Assembly: GCF_963924675.1 (NCBI RefSeq)
Contig: NC_089230.1
Location: 68,003,443 to 68,067,442 of the forward strand
DNA: 64,000 nt
Source of the DNA: Phocoena phocoena
Taxonomy: Eukaryota; Chordata; Mammalia; Artiodactyla; Phocoenidae
Direction of reading: 5' to 3'
Below the pieces are notes generated by a model, which saw only the letters and a program-made list of their open reading frames with translations, was not told where the DNA came from and did no database searches. The first letter of the stretch is position 1, and each line of letters opens with the position of its first letter. Shown one piece after another: positions 59,501 through 64,000 of this stretch. A program made the translations under genes and the position numbers.

Positions 59501-61454
59501 AAGGGCAGTTTGTTTTGCCAGGCGTCGAAGCAGAGGAACTTTCACCAAGGAGAATGCAATACTGACACTGAGTGTAATTTTACCAGGTAGAAACAAGAGA
59601 ATGGGGATTTTCTGAAAGCAAAGGCATAGAGTTGATAACGTTCTGAAAGTCATTCGTATATTTGGTGAAGCATCAATAGCCTAGTAGTGTTGGAACACAT
59701 AGGAAACATAAGGAGATAGGGCAGTATAGGACCAGGACGCACATCTTGCATCCCCTGCCTTTGGTGGATATGGTATGTTTGCATGAAACAGTGATATCTA
59801 TGGCTCTTCCAGCTCAATAGATGATTCCTTTACTACTCCTAAGCCTTTGCTCACCTCAAAAGTCAGACCTGTAATGCTTCCCGCATAGACCACATAGAAG
59901 ATGTGGGTGACTTTCTGTATACGGGCTCAGTCTAGCTGGTGGGATGGAGGGGCTCTTTTGTTTGTACTCCGCAGTCTTTCAAACAAACTCCAGGTTTTCT
60001 TTGGTCTATTAAAAGGCCGATGAAGAGTGGGGAGGAAGGCGTCTGTTCATGAAATAAGGTTCCAGGTAGTCAAAGGGAGTCATTCCTCAGCAGAACATGG
60101 AGATTCCCAGGGACAGCCTGACTCAAGGTGTTGAAGGGGAAACAAATTGTCTCAACGTCATGTGCCTCTTAAGAGTTTGGGGGCCAAGGCTAAGAAGTTG
60201 GGGAGCACTCGGTTTGAAAGTCAGACAAATGTGTTCCATGTGGAGCCCAGTTATGAGACCACCTTCAGTTAATGTCCCCTTGAGACTTACTAATAGGATG
60301 GAGACAGCTCTGTGTCAGATCACCTTCTATGGGAAAGGGAATACATTTAACAGAACTCCTGTGTGGTTTTGAGATTCGAGTTGCTTCTGGATTTGCACAG
60401 AAATTATTAAGCATTTGAAAGTCACATCTAGTAGACAAGACTGGAAAATATGTCAGCAGATAGAGTTATTAAACCTCCAACATAGAGCTCCCTCTCCCCT
60501 TGCACCTAATTTCACAGAAGCAACGAATGATGCAAGCCTGTGAGCCTAGCCACAGAGAAGGGAAATTCAGCACTCCCACCAAAACATTCTTCGGTTATCC
60601 CAAGCTTTAATTCTATGTTCCTTTTGAGGGTTTTCATTTTCAATAGAAAAATCTGAACCTGGGATTGAAAATTCTGTAACAGCATACAATCACCATCTAA
60701 AAAGGCTGGGCATTGTGACTTGTAAATGATGGCTGTAACAACTTCTCCAGGGTAAAATTCCCACAAATCACTTATTGATGAATCCGTTGCCCTGAATGCC
60801 TGTTACCATTATAAGATGTTACCAAGAGATATGCTAATTCCTCTCCAGAACATTATTGCTTTATGCTCATTGCTAACGTTGGGAGGGAAAGCTGTGTTCA
60901 TTTTTAAGATAAAAATAATCCGAAAACTAGACATATAATAATCCTTGTCCTGTAAATTCCATTCTAAGAGCCACTTGTGCTCAGGATAATAGAGTTTGAA
61001 GATATATTCTAACCTGTCAAAGAGAGTTCCAAACCATATGCAGAAATATGAACTAGATATGATGAGCTGCTTCCTGAATAAAAGTCAGGCATCTTTTGAA
61101 GCAGAATGAACATCTTTGGCTCCCTGGTGTTTGAATACAAGGCAGCCTTAATTTAATGACTAGCATTTGAATAACATGAAGAAATGAATGTAACCTCCAA
61201 ATTTATCTAAGTGTTGAGCAAAGTGTTGCAATAGGAAAATTCTTCTTCACTATTCATCATTGCTAAGAACTGAAACATCGGATCCAAGCGGTTTGTTTTA
61301 CAAAAAAAAGATCTACTTGGGAGAGTGAGTACTGTGAAGCGTTAACTCATGAGCATAAATTAGTTGGCAGTAGATTAGTGATTATTTTCACCATTGGGTT
61401 TTCAATTGTTTTATGGCTTTTACTACCTTCTAAAGAGTTTTTGTCCTGTGTTGG
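56516..61454. other. Repeat-poor intergenic block of about 4.9 kb
   Basis: The longest stretch in which I could not name any repeat or gene. Frames of 60-91 codons at 57814-58834 and 60097-60372 carry no family signature. Confidence 0.4.
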
Positions 61455-61595
61455 TGTCTTCAGAGAATGGGAGCTCCTCAAAGACAGAGAATCTCCTTAT
61501 GTACTCTTGTCTCTACTTTCCCCTAACCCCCTAGTGTCTGACAATGTGACAAGCAAATAGTCCTCAATAGATAGCTGTTGAACAAAATAATTAAT
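61455..61595 (+). mobile_element. L2 3' tail
   Basis: GAGCTCCTCAAAGACAGAGA, TGTCTCTACTTTCCCCTAAC and AATAGATAGCTGTTGAACAA follow L2 tail order. Confidence 0.6.
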
Positions 61596-63603
61596 AATTA
61601 TTAATATAAAATAGAGCTAGTTGATTCAAAAATTCAAGGGTGGAACTACAAGAGAGTTTTTTCTCTTTATCAGGGAAAAAAATCAACTTTATTCTGAATT
61701 ATTTTTATTTAAGCAAAATTATCCCCAGTATAAGGTTAGCTGTCATGGAAAGGAATGGGTTGGGATAAAGACCCTATTCCAGCCCTAGGTGGCCCATTCT
61801 ATCACTCTTCAACTATTCTGTGGTGCCCAGATATCTCTATTATATACCATCACTTCCTTCAAACATTTCCAGAAGGAGAGCAAGAACTCTATTTAGTAGG
61901 TTGCTTTGTACTTTAATCCAAAGGCCTTGTCTCTGAAAGTATTACTTTCCTTATGCAGAAAATCACAGCTATTACAAAAAGTCACAGAGATAGAGCCAAC
62001 TAGGGCTTTGATCTATGATTACTTTGCCTGTAATTGTTACAATGAAAAGAAATACAAAAATTTCACTGGGACATTTCAGTGCACAGCCCATGGTCCAAGA
62101 CATCCATGGTAAGCTTGGCATTTGTTGCCCTGTAGTTACCTGAACTACTTTGGCATATTTCCAGGTGAACTTCCTACAGAGTTGAAACACCAGTTGTACA
62201 ATGCATGCCCAGTTGAGGGAGAACAAGAACCACATTGCTGTATCTTTTAGTTAGGATGGTTTCAAGCTGGAAGTGCCAGAAAATTCAATATATTCAACAT
62301 AGGAAATACGTTGGCATTGGCTGGAATACAGAAGTCCAAAGGTAGGGCAGCTTGAGAAATAGCATAATTTAGTGGATCCAATTTCTTTGGACTTAGGTTT
62401 CTGTCTCCAAGTATACTGTACGCTAGCCCCATGCTTAAGATGAAATCAAGGTGGCTGCATCACTTCTGGGCCTGAAATCCATGCAGGGTAGTAACAGAGG
62501 AACAAAAATCTGTCCTTTGCTGTGTCCTCTCTTAAGATGGAAGAAATATTTTCCAAAAGTTTTGCAAACATTATCTCACATCTCACTGTCACACGCCCAT
62601 CTTGAACCAACCTCTTACTCAGGGATTATGCCATCATGCTCTGTAACTGAGGTCATCCCCCCAGTCACATGACTTCTATACAAAGTGGAGGCATGAAACA
62701 GGCATCAAGGAGAAAGCCATCATTTTCAACCACATCATCATTGTGCCAGGACTATATAATAACTATTAAAACAACTCTGGAGCTTTTAGATAAAGATGAC
62801 ATCTCTTTCTTCTGAAACTTACCCAAAATAACAAAAAGGATACAAGGACTGGGGCAACAATCACAAATCACATACTATAAAATATCTGCAAAATATTATA
62901 CAATGGGGATCAAGATAAATAAGGACACTGAAAGATAACACGTACAATACTTCCTCAGATCACTGGCAAAACACGTATGAACTAAAAATAAGTGTCACTT
63001 CTGAAAAGGCTCATCCAAGGATGCTGTGATTAGAGCAAGATCTAACAGTTGGGAGCGGCTGCAGGAAAAGCAGGTAATATGATTGACAGAGGTTAACAGA
63101 TGTAAGAGCCAAACCACCAAACTGAGGAGACCCAACACACCCATGAATGGAATTTCTGAAGAATGGAACAGAACATGTGACCCAGGGAAAAACACTCAAC
63201 AGTACAATAGAAGAAAACTCTGAAATAGTTGATAGAAATGAATCTACAGATTGAAAGAAAAACCTCAACCCAGAAAAAATGATACAGAATAATCAATACC
63301 GAGCTGTATCCCAATAAGATTACTGATCTTCAGCAACGACAGCAACAACAATGAATTTTAATTTTATCCCAAGTAGAAAAATAAGTTTCCAGAGGCAGAA
63401 ATAATTCAGTTGATCCCAGAGACTTCTCTTCAGTAGTGATTAATGTTGTAAATAGCCGATCGGTGCCTGTAAACTTCTAAAGGAGATAAAGTATAGTCAA
63501 GAATTGGAGGAGGTTGAGAGGAAGTGGGGCTTTTCTTTGAATTGAATGCTGTCAGGAAGTAGGAAGTAGCATTAACTTTGGGGTTGGGCACCTAATAATT
63601 CTT
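61596..63603. other. Intergenic, probably including unnamed old repeats
   Basis: 62255-62730 (TTTCAAGCTGGAAGTGCCAG, AAGGTGGCTGCATCACTTCT, CCCCAGTCACATGACTTC) and 63000-63470 have an old-repeat texture, the latter somewhat like an L1/HAL1 ORF1 region. Neither can be assigned. No gene. Confidence 0.35.
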
Positions 63604-64000
63604 TTCTTTTAAATTAATTTTTATTGGAGTACAGTTGCTTTACAATGTTGTGTTAGTTTCTACTGTACAGTAAAAGGAATCAACAATACATATATCCCCT
63701 CTTTTTTGGATTTCCTTCCCATTTAGGTCACCACAGAGCACTGAGTAGAGTTCCCAGTGCTTGCTATACAGTAAATTCTCATTAGTTATCTATTTTATAC
63801 ATAGTATCAATAGTGTATATATGTCAATTCCCATCTCCCAGTTCCTCCCATCCCCCACTTCCCCCTTAGTATCCATACATTTGTTCTCTATGTCTGTGTT
63901 TCTATTTCTGCTTTGCAAATAAGATCATCTGTACCATTTTTCTAGATGGGTTAATATACGATATTTGTGTTTTCTCTTTCTGACTTACTTCATTCTGTTT
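63604..64000 (-). mobile_element. L1 3' end, antisense, cut by the window edge
   Basis: TTAATTTTTATTGGAGTACAG, TTACAATGTTGTGTTAGTTT, CTACTGTACAGTAAAAGGAA and TTCTCTTTCTGACTTACTTC match the antisense L1 tail also present at 17797. It continues beyond 64000. Confidence 0.92.

Noticed and set aside
61596..64000. SPACA1 or another neighbour gene at the right edge
   Set aside because: I looked for convergent minus-strand exons resembling the expected neighbour and found none. The end of the window is an L1.
1..64000. CRISPR arrays, operons, phage or bacterial mobile systems
   Set aside because: No regularly spaced repeats or prokaryotic genes; the sequence is vertebrate throughout.

Overview
The window is a piece of a mammalian nuclear genome, almost certainly from a cetacean. 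The main evidence is at least ten CHR-type tRNA-Glu-derived SINEs (the head reading CTTCCCTGGTGG), which belong to the whale/hippo/ruminant group, with no ruminant Bov-A or Bov-B elements seen. The remaining repeats are cetartiodactyl-style L1 tails, LTRs and the usual old mammalian L2, MIR and hAT relics. Prokaryotic features (operons, CRISPR, ribosome binding sites) do not apply.

There is one recognisable protein gene: CNR1, the cannabinoid receptor CB1, on the + strand. Bases 1-5416 are the intron before its single coding exon. It holds an antisense L2 fragment with a CHR SINE inside it, an L2/MIR tail, an old L1 end, a (TG)n tract and an antisense SINE about 210 bp before the splice acceptor. 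The last exon begins at 5417 after a strong pyrimidine tract and carries the intact 472-codon reading frame at 5480-6898. An approximately 4.1 kb 3' UTR follows, in which I recognised no interspersed repeat. It probably ends just after the AATAAA at 10966, with weaker candidate sites upstream.

From about 11 kb to the end I find no second gene. SPACA1, the expected neighbour downstream of CNR1 in mammals, is not seen and probably lies beyond the right edge. This region is gene-desert sequence packed with dated insertions. They include a MER1-type hAT element with terminal repeats and 8-bp duplications (12.9 kb), L1 tails (17.8, 33.3, 35.8, 44.8 and 63.6 kb), a long antisense L2 (38.4-39.9 kb), an LTR complex at 35.5-38.4 kb, a solo LTR with GAAT duplications (51.9 kb), and an L1 broken up by two CHR SINEs and an antisense L1 patch (52.7-54.8 kb). 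The LTR complex contains a nested L1, a second LTR, a tRNA-Glu-like sequence and an inverted copy of the outer LTR.

The points most worth following are: the loss of both donor sites that in human make the intra-exonic CB1a and CB1b isoforms; the nested LTR/tRNA complex at 35.5-38.4 kb; and several repeat-free blocks, one with paired ATTTGCAT octamers at 30.15 kb and one with homeodomain-like TAATTA motifs at 43.4-43.8 kb, that could be distal regulatory DNA of CNR1. No previously undescribed biological system could be demonstrated from sequence alone. Repeat family names and human comparisons are from memory, without alignment.
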